Source of the DNA: Cyanobacteria bacterium SZAS-4
GTDB lineage: Bacteria > Cyanobacteriota > Vampirovibrionia > Obscuribacterales > Obscuribacteraceae
DNA length: 64,000 nucleotides
Assembly: GCA_018266255.1 (NCBI GenBank)
Contig: JAFEAT010000020.1
Span: 1 to 64,000, forward strand
Direction of reading: 5' to 3'
Of this stretch, positions 17,293 through 26,379 are shown piece by piece. Numbering within the stretch: the stretch's first letter is position 1; each line of letters opens with the position of its first letter. The notes below the pieces were generated by a model that saw only the letters and a program-made list of their open reading frames with translations, was not told where the DNA came from and ran no database searches. Made by a program: the position numbers and the translations under genes.

Positions 17293-18270
17293 ATGCGTAG
17301 TCCTAATCTCAAGCGAATATTTCTGGCTCTGATGCTCCTCGTCAGCGTTCCCCGCAGTGCTTTTGCTGCTGAGGCTGGCGATGTGTACAAAGGGCTCGAA
17401 TACTTTGGCTCGTCGCAGCTTACGACGATGGAGCTTGAAAAGATTCTCGCACTCAAGCCCGGTGCCAATCTCACGTCCATTCAGAGGGCTCTGGACCGGC
17501 TGGACAAAACTCTTGAAGGTCGGCACATTCCCAACAATCTCGAGGTGGTTGCAGGTGAGCCCGGGTCGGTGTTCATCTGTGTCGACATTTTGGATAGCTC
17601 CAACGACACTGTGCCGACCCGCAAGCTGAAGAATCCAAGGCATGTTTTGGTCAGGAGCGAAAAACCTTTTATCGTTCTGGATGAATTGACGAAACGGCTC
17701 GAAAAGCTGACGGATGAGGGGCGACAATGGTCCGAAAGTTACCAGGATGGCGCCAAAAAATATTCAGATGAGCCAGCCAATCAATGTGTTGCCGAAATTG
17801 AGCGGTTCGCCCCTGACATGAAAGAAGAGCTTCTGGCGGTCGTGGAGAGCGATCCCGATGCAACCAGGCGCAGGAAGGCGGTTGAATTGCTTGGATGGTC
17901 TGGCGATGTGCCTTACATCACGAACAGATTGACAGATGCCTTTGACGATAGCGACCCGAAAGTGCGTGTGGCTGCGATTCGCTATATCTTTCCGCGCCTT
18001 TCGCTTTTGCCAGACGATTATCCATACATACGGCTGATCAGGGCTGCGTCGAGAGAGTTGAACCGTCCGTCTCATCAAGATCGCTCAAAAGCACTTTATG
18101 TTCTACTTTGGCTCGCGAAGAAGAATGTTTTGTTTGTGCGCGACATCAAAGAATTAGACGAAACTCGCCTCAAGCAACTCGCCAGCGACAGTGTGCTTCC
18201 GACGGTGAAAGTGCCAGCTCAGCAGCTTCTAGCCATCATTGCCGAGTGGGACAAGGGGCCGGTTCAGTGA
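17293..18270 (+). CDS. Exported POTRA-like plus HEAT-repeat protein
   Basis: 325 residues. A signal peptide (about 1-27, RIFLALMLLVSVPRSAFA) is followed by a stretch resembling a POTRA domain (residues 33-100: GLEYFGSSQLTTMELEKIL, KPGANLTSIQRALDRLDKTL, with a final beta strand SVFICVDILD). From about 170 HEAT-like repeats follow (EELLAVVESDPDATRRRKAV, LTDAFDDSDPKVRVAAIRYI). It is probably periplasmic. ATG 17293 has GGAG 4 bases upstream; ATG 17266 is an alternative with no ribosome site. It is divergent from copA with about 70 bases between starts. Confidence 0.7.
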   Translation: MRSPNLKRIFLALMLLVSVPRSAFAAEAGDVYKGLEYFGSSQLTTMELEKILALKPGANLTSIQRALDRLDKTLEGRHIPNNLEVVAGEPGSVFICVDILDSSNDTVPTRKLKNPRHVLVRSEKPFIVLDELTKRLEKLTDEGRQWSESYQDGAKKYSDEPANQCVAEIERFAPDMKEELLAVVESDPDATRRRKAVELLGWSGDVPYITNRLTDAFDDSDPKVRVAAIRYIFPRLSLLPDDYPYIRLIRAASRELNRPSHQDRSKALYVLLWLAKKNVLFVRDIKELDETRLKQLASDSVLPTVKVPAQQLLAIIAEWDKGPVQ

Positions 18271-18365
18271 CCTTCTGCGTTGTCTGTACTCATGTCCAAT
18301 AAATTCGTCTGATAAATAATGTTTGGAACCGTTATGATGCCAAGTGTACGGGTATTCTAAATGTA

Positions 18366-18430
18366 GCCGGTGGGAGTGGTTGCAGCCTCTTTAATAGACC
18401 ACATGTCGTGAGGGCGCCCCATCCACCGGC
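18366..18430. other. Nested long-range inverted repeat
   Basis: GCCGGTGG...CCACCGGC encloses GTGGT...ACCAC, and GTCCTTTTCTTTT follows on the plus strand. The transcript of the upstream gene ends about 95 bases before. It could be a structured terminator or a decayed relative of the two-hairpin repeats, which share CCGGC motifs. Confidence 0.35.
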
Positions 18431-18453
18431 GTCCTTTTCTTTTATGTTCATCT

Positions 18454-18822
18454 ATGTCTGAGCCGATAGAATCTGCCAGTAAATCAATTAGGCTGAGAAT
18501 CGTCAGCGCGATAACGCTCATCGCCACTGCAGCGATTTCGTTTTTGGGACTGCAGGAAGTCGCGTTATTCGGATTTCCTGATGGACACATAACTGACTAC
18601 GAAAGAGCTGCAGAGCCAGTTTTGAACGTATCGTTCTATCTGCTTGCAGTGTTGGCACTTTATTTTCTCAGCGTCACTATATTCAGTGGCATCCGGAAAA
18701 ATCATCCGAAAGTATTTGCCACCGCATTAGCAATGGTCGCGCTATTAGTTCTAGTGGTAACGGTGGGCGTGCCCTTGTACTTCGGACGTTACTTAGCCTT
18801 AGACAACGGCGTTGGTGGTTAG
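18454..18822 (+). CDS. Small membrane protein of unknown function
   Basis: 122 residues with three predicted membrane helices: IVSAITLIATAAISFLGL, VSFYLLAVLALYFLSVTIF and ALAMVALLVLVVTVGVPLYF. A short acidic loop with FPDGHITDYERAAEP separates the first two. No family recognised. The ATG lacks a good ribosome site. Its 3' end overlaps the convergent 2Fe-2S gene by 4 bases. Confidence 0.55.
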   Translation: MSEPIESASKSIRLRIVSAITLIATAAISFLGLQEVALFGFPDGHITDYERAAEPVLNVSFYLLAVLALYFLSVTIFSGIRKNHPKVFATALAMVALLVLVVTVGVPLYFGRYLALDNGVGG

Positions 18823-19127
18823 ACGATCCGTCCTCGCCCATCGTAGAGAAGCCGTTCAACAGGTTTTCCGCCGAGCAGATGCTGCTCGATAATTTCTTTG
18901 CAGTCAGATGGTTGTACCTTTGCATACCACGTCGACTCCGGGTAAACCACGATCAGTGGTCCGTTTCCGCATTGATCGAAGCAACCAGCTTTATTGATGC
19001 GAATTTTTTTCTTCAATCCGCGATCGGAAATCTCTTTTCGCAGTGCATCGCAAACCTCGTTTGCGCCTTCGTTTGGACAAACCTTGCCCGACGTGCAAAC
19101 GAACACATGTTTTTCAAATACTTCCAT
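18819..19127 (-). CDS. Thioredoxin-like 2Fe-2S ferredoxin
   Basis: 102 residues of the thioredoxin-fold ferredoxin family, an electron carrier in the cytoplasm. The cluster ligands are visible as CTSGKVC near 11-17 and CFDQC near 49-53, and the family features INKAGCFDQCGNGP and VVYPESTWYAKV are present. Relatives occur free or as the N-terminal domain of NuoE and hydrogenase subunits. It is convergent with the small membrane protein and divergent from the rplJ leader. Confidence 0.88.
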   Translation of the reverse strand: MEVFEKHVFVCTSGKVCPNEGANEVCDALRKEISDRGLKKKIRINKAGCFDQCGNGPLIVVYPESTWYAKVQPSDCKEIIEQHLLGGKPVERLLYDGRGRIV

Positions 19128-19532
19128 TTTGTAAGTTTCCTTCGCTGATTAGGGCTGTGAATTGTGCGTTGGCTTTTGGCTTCCCGTCGGACTCTTGACA
19201 GCCGTCACCGCTTCGATAATTCTAGAATATTCCTGCCAAAAGTCTTAAGAAAGTCTTACAGGTGCTTATTGAAACGGCACGAACGCTTGACGTATATACG
19301 CCCAACTGGAAGAATGCCCATTGCGCTTATGCGTAGACCGCAGACAGCACGGTGCCTGATCTTGCAACAGATCAGACCTAAAGATCCACAAGGGTCGCCG
19401 GCTCGAGGTCACAAACGACAGCTTTAGTCGAAGGGAGAATACTCCCTTATTTGTGATCCCGGCGGAAAATTGTTTCCCCTGGGATTTTTCTTTGGGGAAC
19501 AGAAAGTACTCACGAGTACAGGGAGACGTTCG
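19128..19532 (+). promoter_or_regulatory. rplJ leader with possible transcription attenuator
   Basis: A long non-coding leader. 19456-19490 can form an intrinsic terminator: ATCCC GG c GGAAA, loop ATTG, TTTCC CC t GGGAT, then TTTTTC. An exclusive alternative pairs GTTTCCCC (19472-19479) with GGGGAAC (19494-19500), which would break the terminator. A further hairpin AAGGGAG-AATA-CTCCCTT lies just upstream at 19432-19448. L10 leaders that bind the L10(L12)4 complex are known upstream of rplJ, and the B. subtilis one works by attenuation. The plus-strand promoter should be in the first half. Confidence 0.7.
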
Positions 19533-20213
19533 ATGGCCACCAAAGCACGCAAGCAGGAAATCGTTTCCGAATTGCATCAATTTTTTGATAATGGCAAGGT
19601 CGCCGTCGTTGCCGACGTGAGTGGACTCACGGTCGCCGAACTGACACAACTTCGTCGCAAATTGGACAAAGACAATGCCAAATGCCGAGTTGCTAAGAAC
19701 ACTTTAGTCAAGATCGCCACGAACTCGAAAGACTTCGAAGCCATCAAAACATTGGCCAAAGGACCTTCAGCCATCATCATCGGTTACGATGACCCAGCCC
19801 AGCCCGCAAAAACCGCAGTGGATTTCTTCAAAAGCCTGAAAAAGGGCACCATCCGCGGCGGAGTTCTCGAAGGCAAATCTATTACTGTTGAAGAAGTAAA
19901 AGGTCTTGCTGAACTTCCTTCGAAAGAAGTCTTGCTGTCCAGCATCATGGGCGGCTTGGATTCTGGCGCAAGAGGAGTTGCTGGATTACTTGAATCAATC
20001 ATTCGCGACATCGCTCTCCTCGCTGAGGAAGTGGCGAAGAAGAATGACTCTGGCGCACCGGCTCCTGCTGCAAAAGTAGAAGCTGCTGCCGAAGAAGCTC
20101 CAAAAGCAGCTGCTGAAGCCGCTCCTGAAGCTGCCGCCGAAGCTGCACCTGCTGCTGAAGCTGCTGCTCCTGAAGCTGCTCCTGAAGCCGCTCCCGAGGC
20201 TCCTGAAGCTTAA
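19533..20213 (+). CDS. rplJ: Ribosomal protein uL10
   Basis: Ribosomal stalk base protein of 226 residues that binds 23S rRNA and L12 dimers. The N-terminal domain is typical (MATKARKQEIVSELHQFF, VVADVSGLTVAELTQLRRKL, RVAKNTLVKIA, GPSAIIIGYDD). After the L12-binding helix near 165-175 an Ala/Glu/Pro-rich tail of about 50 residues follows, absent from most uL10 proteins, which have 165-175 residues. The ATG follows GGGAGACGTTCG. It forms an operon with rplL, 69 bases downstream. The usual rplK-rplA upstream and rpoB downstream are missing from this locus. Confidence 0.96.
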   Translation: MATKARKQEIVSELHQFFDNGKVAVVADVSGLTVAELTQLRRKLDKDNAKCRVAKNTLVKIATNSKDFEAIKTLAKGPSAIIIGYDDPAQPAKTAVDFFKSLKKGTIRGGVLEGKSITVEEVKGLAELPSKEVLLSSIMGGLDSGARGVAGLLESIIRDIALLAEEVAKKNDSGAPAPAAKVEAAAEEAPKAAAEAAPEAAAEAAPAAEAAAPEAAPEAAPEAPEA

Positions 20214-20282
20214 GCTGAAGGATCCAAGTTGCAGCTTGCTGCATTCACATTGTGTTTTTGATTTGAACAAAGGAGTTTAATC

Positions 20283-20672
20283 ATGGCTACTGCTGTTAAC
20301 GTCGATGAATTGCTCGAACAGATCGGCAATTTGACACTTCTTCAAGCTGCAGACTTGAAAAAGAAAATGGAAGAAAAATTCGGCGTAACCGCCGCTGCAC
20401 CTATGGCTTTCGCTGCTGCTCCAGGAGCTGCTGGCGGTGGCGCTGCTGCTGCTGAAGAAAAGACTGAATTCGACGTAGTCTTGACTTCAGTTGGCGACAA
20501 GAAGATCGAAGTTCTGAAGGTTGTTCGCGAAGTAACCGGACTTGGCTTGAAAGAAGCTAAGGACCTTGTAGATTCAGCGCCTAAGGCTCTGAAGGAAAAG
20601 GTCAAGAAGGAAGAAGCAGACCAGATGAAGCAAAAGCTCGAAGCTGCCGGCGCAAAGATAGAAATCAAGTAA
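20283..20672 (+). CDS. rplL: Ribosomal protein bL12
   Basis: Ribosomal stalk protein L7/L12, 129 residues, that recruits translation factors. The N-terminal dimerisation domain (1-35), an Ala/Gly hinge (AAAPGAAGGGAAAAEE) and the C-terminal factor-binding domain (FDVVLTSVGDKKIEVLKVVR, GLGLKEAKDLVDSAPKALKE) are all canonical. AAAGGAG lies 8 bases before the ATG. Co-transcribed with rplJ and so under the same leader. Confidence 0.98.
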   Translation: MATAVNVDELLEQIGNLTLLQAADLKKKMEEKFGVTAAAPMAFAAAPGAAGGGAAAAEEKTEFDVVLTSVGDKKIEVLKVVREVTGLGLKEAKDLVDSAPKALKEKVKKEEADQMKQKLEAAGAKIEIK

Positions 20673-20750
20673 ACCAAGCAGCGGATGCTCGCCGAATAGG
20701 GTATTCTCTGATTAGGTTCAAGAGAAGCGCCTGACTAAGGAAAGCAGAGT

Positions 20751-22565
20751 ATGAAATGTCCTGGTTGCGGACTTTATCACCCGCCTCAGTATGAGAATTG
20801 CGTCTCATGCGGTGTCAACCTTAAGAACCAGGAACCAAACAATCAAGACGTGGCGGGACCGTCAGTAGTTACTACTGAACGACCCGCCACTCGTGATGAT
20901 GAGCCTTCTTCTGGTCGCGGACGGGGGCGCGGAGCGAAACGCAATGAAGAGCGTGCGCGTCTTGAAGAAGAGTTGGAATTTCGCGACGATGAGCGCGCAC
21001 CTGATCCAAATCGAGTGCGCATGGAAGAAGCATCCGAGAACGAATTCGATATGTCTGAGCGTCCACCAGATTCGGTGCGGCGTTCGAAGCATATGAAGGG
21101 CGGATACAAAAGCGGTGTTCCAACTTCTGTTGGAATAGTTTTGGCGGTGACAGTGCTTCTTGTTTCAGCGGGAGCAGTATTTTTCTTCGTCACCAAACAA
21201 CCTGACGACCAGCGTTTGCTTGAAGAAGGTCAGAAGCAGTTAGCTAATGGACAGTACGCTTTTGCTGTCACCACCTTGAATCAAGCGTTAGCGATGCGCA
21301 AAAAAGATGGGAAGGTTTATCTAGCTCTGGCGCGAGCTTATGTCGGAGTCGACCAAGTAGAGAAGGCATGGGATTGCATAAGTCAGGCACAGCAACTGGG
21401 TCTTGGCGTAGTCGCCGAACCTGCACTTGCGTCAGACCTGGCGAATTACTATCGTCAACGGGGAAAATATGAACGCGCGATCGAACTTTTGCGTCCACTT
21501 GCTAAAGCTGGAATTCCCGGGAAGAAGGCTGAACTCGCCGATCTCGATGCGCTCTGGGGAGACGAAGCGCTGCGTGCAGGAAACGTCGATCAAGCTTTGA
21601 AATGTTGGGAAGAAGTTCGAGATTTGCGAGAGGGTTCACGTTACGGTGAGGCAGATGCTCGATTGGCAACGATCTATCAGAAGAGCGCAAATGCGGCAGC
21701 CAATGATAACGATGATGCGAAAGCGCTCGTCTATTTGAGCAAGTTGAATAACATCGCGCAGAACTCTCGTAATTACGAGATGGCATCAGACATTTATGTG
21801 CGAACCGGTGAGCTGGAGTTGGCAATCGATCAACTTCGAAAAGCTATAAAGATGAGCGCACGAAATCCGGTGCTCGAGAAAAAATTGTCTTTGCTTTTGT
21901 CTAAGCGCGGTAAAGAACTTCTCGACCAGGGCAACACAGATGCTGGTTACGGCTATCTGCAGCAGGCGAAAGAAATGAATGGCGACAGCAAAGTGCCGGA
22001 GATTGCATTGCGCAATGTCGAGGCCAGTTTTGAGGGCGGTTCGCACTTGCCGAAAATTAGCGGAGAGGTTTGGAATCCATCAGAAAAGGCAGTCAACACG
22101 CTCAATCTCAAAGTTGAATTGTATGACAATACAAACTCGCGCGTAGTCTGGTTCAAAGACCAAAAAGTAGTCGATGAATTTGTGCCACCACTTGGTGCGA
22201 AAGACGCTAGACCGTTTGAATTTCTTGCTGGTGATCCAGTCAAGAATAATGGCACCGCTGAATTTAGAATCTATCTAGATGGCACGCTCTATAAGTCCTA
22301 TCCGATCGGAAAGAAAGAGCGTACAGCGAAATCTGATGACGACAGTTCGACTTCGACACCGTCGCTCAGTGCGTTGAAACCAATTCCTGCCGAAAGACCG
22401 AAGCCAAAATCCAAGCCGGTTTTTGCTCAGCCTGATGTTCCGAAAGCGGATACGTCAGCGACGATTGCACCGTCACCAAATCCGGTGCCAACAGTTGATG
22501 CGACACCACCTGTGACTAAGGGCAGTAGTTCTGAAGAGAAGACGATGAAAGATTTGGAGCCCTAG
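20751..22565 (+). CDS. Zinc-ribbon, single-span membrane TPR protein with FxLYD-like end
   Basis: 604 residues. A zinc ribbon at the N-terminus (CPGCGLYHPPQYENCVSC) is followed by a charged disordered region rich in Arg/Glu, a membrane helix (about 125-148, VGIVLAVTVLLVSAGAVFFFV), TPR repeats (150-415: EEGQKQLANGQYAFAVTTL, ALARAYVGVDQVEKAW, YYRQRGKYERAIELLRPL), and a beta domain like FxLYD (about 425-510: ISGEVWNPSEKAVNTLNLKV, PLGAKDARPFEF). A Pro/Ser/Lys-rich tail ends it. Zinc ribbon inside, TPR and beta domain outside is the expected topology. The gene follows rplL by 78 bases and overlaps the convergent kinase gene by 4. Confidence 0.8.
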   Translation: MKCPGCGLYHPPQYENCVSCGVNLKNQEPNNQDVAGPSVVTTERPATRDDEPSSGRGRGRGAKRNEERARLEEELEFRDDERAPDPNRVRMEEASENEFDMSERPPDSVRRSKHMKGGYKSGVPTSVGIVLAVTVLLVSAGAVFFFVTKQPDDQRLLEEGQKQLANGQYAFAVTTLNQALAMRKKDGKVYLALARAYVGVDQVEKAWDCISQAQQLGLGVVAEPALASDLANYYRQRGKYERAIELLRPLAKAGIPGKKAELADLDALWGDEALRAGNVDQALKCWEEVRDLREGSRYGEADARLATIYQKSANAAANDNDDAKALVYLSKLNNIAQNSRNYEMASDIYVRTGELELAIDQLRKAIKMSARNPVLEKKLSLLLSKRGKELLDQGNTDAGYGYLQQAKEMNGDSKVPEIALRNVEASFEGGSHLPKISGEVWNPSEKAVNTLNLKVELYDNTNSRVVWFKDQKVVDEFVPPLGAKDARPFEFLAGDPVKNNGTAEFRIYLDGTLYKSYPIGKKERTAKSDDDSSTSTPSLSALKPIPAERPKPKSKPVFAQPDVPKADTSATIAPSPNPVPTVDATPPVTKGSSSEEKTMKDLEP

Positions 22566-24139
22566 CTCGGATCGGGCTGAGCACCTCTAATTTGAGCTAG
22601 TGCCTCCATAAGTTCGGCTGCGCTTTGGTATCGATCATTCCTGTTCTTTTCAAGACACTTAGCTACTACTTTACTGATCGCAGTGTCTAAAGGTGGTGGC
22701 ACGTTTTCGATGATAATAGCTGGCGGTTGCTCCATTACATGTTTGATCAAAATAGCCACTGGGTCTGCGCCCATAAAAGGCGGCTTTCCGTGCAGCGCTT
22801 CGAACATTGCGCAACCGACTGAATATATGTCTGAACGCTTGTCGACTACTTCGCCGCGGCACTGTTCTGGACTCATATATGGAGGGCTGCCTATTACATC
22901 GCCGGTTTGAGTAATGTTCGCCAGTCCTTGCTCAACTTCAATGGTTCGGGCTAACCCAAAGTCCACGATTTTGACGGTTGGGTCTACTGCTCCGTCATTC
23001 ATCAACATCAAATTACTTGGTTTGATATCTCGATGCACCAGGCCTTCGCTGTGAGCGTGTTCGAGTGCGGCGCATGCTTGATAGAAAATGTTGATCACAT
23101 GCAGAGCTGGAAGTCGACCATGTAACACCAGCGTTTCCGCCAGACTGGTGCCTTCGATCAAATCCATGACAATGTAAGGCGGACCTTGCTCTGATATACC
23201 GAAATCTTTTACAGAGACGATGTTCGGATGCGATAGTTGTCCAGCTAATTTGGCTTCTCGATGAAATCGGCGGGCTGTGTCTGAATTCGAAGAAATATTC
23301 AAATGCAATACTTTCACAGCGACGGTTGTCTCTAGCATAAGATGTTTTGCCGTGTAGACTAATCCGCAACCACCACCACCGATTAACTGCAGAATTTCGT
23401 ACTTGCCATTGAATATGGTGCCCAGGAAGGGATCTGAATCTGGCTCTCTCTCTGGTTCAGTACCAGGTTTTGGCTGCGAAGCTGCGTTTGCATCACTTTT
23501 CAGATGCGCAAATAAAATTTTGCCGGTAGGGTCCAGTTTCTTGCGCAGACGGCGCAGAGCCAGACGTAGTTTGCTGTCATCCTTTTCTCTGCCGCCGGGC
23601 CAGATTGTTTTGGCTAAGTCTTCAAAACTAGGCTGCAGATGAGGATATTTGGCAGCAATTTCCAGCAGTTGAAATTCAAGCGGTGTCAGCGCAAATGTGC
23701 GTGCGCCTTTTGTTACTTGATGATTGCTGCAATCGAGACTTATATCTGCCAAGTTCACACTTTTGTTTCTACTAGCAGTTGCTCGACGCAAATGCGCGCG
23801 CACACGTGCTCCAAGCTCTTTTAGATTGAAGGGCTTGGTGATGTAATCGTCTGCTCCACCATCGAGCCCCGCTTCTTTGTCGTCGATTCCATCTTTGCCG
23901 GTGAGCATGATTACAGGCGTACGAGCCCCCGTCTGGCGAAACTGGCTGAGAATTTGCAAACCGCTGACGCCAGGTAAGTCCCAGTCTAAAATAGCAAGGT
24001 CATATGGCTTGACGAGAATGTTTGCTAATCCATCATCGCCTGAGTGAAACACATCAACCGTGTGATTCTCAAACTCGAGAAGCGAGCGAATCACATTGGC
24101 TAAATCAACGTTATCTTCGACTATCAGAACATTTGTCAT
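22562..24139 (-). CDS. Hybrid response regulator (REC-wHTH) fused to Ser/Thr protein kinase, 1
   Basis: 525 residues, cytoplasmic. Receiver domain 1-120 (LIVEDN, phospho-acceptor D52 in LDWDLPG, TGKD, KPFN); OmpR/PhoB-type winged helix about 130-215 (LADISLDCSNHQVTKGARTF, KLRLALRRLRKKLDP); Ser/Thr kinase about 245-520 with GGGGCGLVY, VAVKVLHL, HRDIKPSNLML, DFGLA and GSPPYMSPEQ. All catalytic motifs look intact. A phosphorelay input could therefore control both DNA binding and Ser/Thr phosphorylation. The start MTNVLIVEDN is chosen from the family; the open frame extends to 24379 but encodes no recognisable domain. Divergent from the gene at 24230; paralogue at 34699. Confidence 0.88.
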   Translation of the reverse strand: MTNVLIVEDNVDLANVIRSLLEFENHTVDVFHSGDDGLANILVKPYDLAILDWDLPGVSGLQILSQFRQTGARTPVIMLTGKDGIDDKEAGLDGGADDYITKPFNLKELGARVRAHLRRATASRNKSVNLADISLDCSNHQVTKGARTFALTPLEFQLLEIAAKYPHLQPSFEDLAKTIWPGGREKDDSKLRLALRRLRKKLDPTGKILFAHLKSDANAASQPKPGTEPEREPDSDPFLGTIFNGKYEILQLIGGGGCGLVYTAKHLMLETTVAVKVLHLNISSNSDTARRFHREAKLAGQLSHPNIVSVKDFGISEQGPPYIVMDLIEGTSLAETLVLHGRLPALHVINIFYQACAALEHAHSEGLVHRDIKPSNLMLMNDGAVDPTVKIVDFGLARTIEVEQGLANITQTGDVIGSPPYMSPEQCRGEVVDKRSDIYSVGCAMFEALHGKPPFMGADPVAILIKHVMEQPPAIIIENVPPPLDTAISKVVAKCLEKNRNDRYQSAAELMEALAQIRGAQPDPS

Positions 24140-24229
24140 AGGCAAACAGATTACCACTACCGGCACCTGTTTCCGGATTAGCGACCGCTCAACCAGGGAA
24201 AAATAAACTGTCCTGGCAGGAGTTTTTGC

Positions 24230-25159
24230 ATGAGCGAACATAAACTGGGCGAGCAAGTTCTGAAAGACACATCTGTCAAAAGTGCGTCTGGAAAACAAGA
24301 AAGCGTCGTTCAAGTAGCCAGGAATATATGGGGAGACGGACCAGCTGCGGCTAACAACGACGCGGTCAAAAGGAATCAACCGTCAGATGCCGTCGCCACC
24401 AGTGACAAAGTCAAGACTGGTGACGCGCATCACGAACGGGTTGTGGAAGCCAGTCACAGAATTAAACTACTCAACAACGAACTTCATAAACCTGGCGGTC
24501 CACTAGCAAATTCGTCGCTAGAGCTTATCGGTTTTGACAAAGCCGGACGACTTCTTTTGATCCAACGAGACCAACAGGGAAAGGTCGAGGGGCAGTACCT
24601 TGTCGACTCTGATAGCGGCAAGATAGTAGGGCGCAAAGGTGCCGGAGCTTTTGACAAATGGGAGAAAAGTCCTGATTACGATCGAACAGACAACAAACAC
24701 AGTGGGCACGGTCAATTAGACAGTCAAACAGGCGCTTACATCAGCAAAGACAAAGCTGGCAAAGTGCACGAGGTTGTCGACTGCCATGGTGACAAGCGAG
24801 CGTACGAACGCGACGCTAAAGAGAACCTGACTGAAATTATCATCACGCCTAACGGTCGAGCCCCTGAGCACTACAAGCCGGGCGCTGGTGTTGCGGAGGT
24901 GCAAGGTCAACTTTGGTACAAGCAGCCACACAATTCGGGCGATCACACGCCAGGCTCTCGATTCAATGTAAAAGAAGACGGGTCACTTGTTCAGCAGACC
25001 AGTAGTACAGAATCAGTCACTTTTGGGATAGACGGATCGATCATCGAAAATCAAGGAACCGCCCGCGAAACTGTTAGACGCAAAGGTTTTGTCTCCACTG
25101 CAGCTCCAGATAAAAAGCTGATATCCGGTGAGCCTTCTGCTAAGGAACAATTCGCTTGA
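24230..25159 (+). CDS. Hydrophilic protein with YD-like repeats, unknown function
   Basis: 309 residues, very rich in Lys, Asp, Gly and His, without signal or membrane segment. Residues about 85-250 have repeated beta-hairpin motifs (FDKAGRLLLIQRDQQGKVEG, YISKDKAGKVHEVVDCHGD, KENLTEIIITPNGRAPEHY) that resemble YD/RHS repeats or the start of the giant protein at 26380. AGGAG lies 8 bases before the ATG. It abuts the convergent gene at 25160. Possibly a partner or smaller relative of the giant protein; that is inference from composition and position. Confidence 0.65.
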   Translation: MSEHKLGEQVLKDTSVKSASGKQESVVQVARNIWGDGPAAANNDAVKRNQPSDAVATSDKVKTGDAHHERVVEASHRIKLLNNELHKPGGPLANSSLELIGFDKAGRLLLIQRDQQGKVEGQYLVDSDSGKIVGRKGAGAFDKWEKSPDYDRTDNKHSGHGQLDSQTGAYISKDKAGKVHEVVDCHGDKRAYERDAKENLTEIIITPNGRAPEHYKPGAGVAEVQGQLWYKQPHNSGDHTPGSRFNVKEDGSLVQQTSSTESVTFGIDGSIIENQGTARETVRRKGFVSTAAPDKKLISGEPSAKEQFA

Positions 25160-26245
25160 TTATAGCTTGCGACTTTTCAGGGTAATATTTGCGGCACTAT
25201 CCATGGTGTCATAAGATACTTCTCCGGTCGTTAAGTCTAAGTTCAAGTTTCTTACCTGAGCCGTAATTGGCGCTCTATCCGGTCTTGTTGGTTCAGTGGC
25301 GTAATAAATTTCTTCGCCCGCGTGGTTTCGATATTGGTGAATGCTCCAGCCGTTGTTGAAGAACGCTGCCGTGTATGCTCCTTCATTCGCTTCTAGATAA
25401 ACATTGCCCGTGTTCGGATCGACTACGAAGCCGGTAAGAATGAAAAATTTGATGTCGCCATCCGCGGCAGAAAGTTTGGAGAAGATGTATTCGCTTCGCC
25501 CTTCGGCACGTTTAATGATGCCGCCATCTGCCATAGAGACGAGTTCAGGACCGTTTTCGTCGTAGTAGATTTGCCAGAGCAACGCACCGCTGGGAGCGGT
25601 GACTGAGAGGTTGATGGCGCCAGGAATGGACACCTTATGCGACTGATCGACGAACTCAACAGATGACAAATGTTCCAACACGCTAGCCCAATCATTTTCG
25701 TCGCCGCTCGCATCATTGGCAATTTCCATCTCAACTGAACCATCCGACGCTTCAGCGCTTATTTCTCGCTCTATCGAGCTATCTGGCTCATCGTTCCTTT
25801 CTGGTACAACGAGCAATCGTAAAAAAGTTTCCTCGTCGATAACAGACAAATCCGAGAGCATGAACATGCGCTCGCCGTTTTCAACATATACAGACAAAAC
25901 CTCCTCGATTCCTGTCGCAGTTTGCACGGTGCAGCCGACTGGATCTTCCAGATCATTGGCATAAGCTTGCACGAGGCTTTCAACCTTTTGCCTGAGGTAT
26001 TCCTTATCGAAGTCAGGCTTTAAGACGCTTTCTCCCAGTTCGAGCGGCTCTTCCGGGTTTCGGCTTATAGGTGCCTTGATCTCCATCACTTCCGGTGGCA
26101 GTAAGTCAGTGGCTCGTCCAAAAGCCGCGCTAATGCCGCTTGACTGTCCAGACTTGAGATCGGTGATGTAGTCGCGATATTTTTTCAGGTGGTCCGCCAT
26201 GGAACTGCCCGACGATTCTGTTGTTTGCTTGTTGTCGCCGCTCAC
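25160..26245 (-). CDS. Protein of unknown function in signalling island
   Basis: 361 residues starting at GTG, with AAGGAG 10 bases upstream. No signal. The first 120 residues are helical and acidic; the middle is rich in Glu/Ser/Asp (disordered); the end is a beta-rich domain (about 200-350: GAINLSVTAPSGALLWQIYY, GFVVDPNTGNVYLEANEGAY, ITAQVRNLNLDLTTGEVSYD) with the same short strand-turn style as the neighbouring giant protein. No family recognised. Convergent with the gene at 24230 and divergent from the giant gene. Confidence 0.65.
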   Translation of the reverse strand: MSGDNKQTTESSGSSMADHLKKYRDYITDLKSGQSSGISAAFGRATDLLPPEVMEIKAPISRNPEEPLELGESVLKPDFDKEYLRQKVESLVQAYANDLEDPVGCTVQTATGIEEVLSVYVENGERMFMLSDLSVIDEETFLRLLVVPERNDEPDSSIEREISAEASDGSVEMEIANDASGDENDWASVLEHLSSVEFVDQSHKVSIPGAINLSVTAPSGALLWQIYYDENGPELVSMADGGIIKRAEGRSEYIFSKLSAADGDIKFFILTGFVVDPNTGNVYLEANEGAYTAAFFNNGWSIHQYRNHAGEEIYYATEPTRPDRAPITAQVRNLNLDLTTGEVSYDTMDSAANITLKSRKL

Positions 26246-26379
26246 AGCAGAAGAACTCCTTGTCAGTCAACTGTTTAGGGTGAATATAACCGAGGAACGG
26301 TGAATATAGTCAACACCCTTATGCCCCGAGTCGGTCGAACTTTTACCTGTGTAATTAGTTTGCTAAAGCGAGTTGTGAT

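Noticed and set aside
24140..24379. N-terminal extension of the first REC-kinase
   Set aside because: The receiver starts at MTNVLIVEDN; the extension has no domain and overlaps the divergent promoter region.
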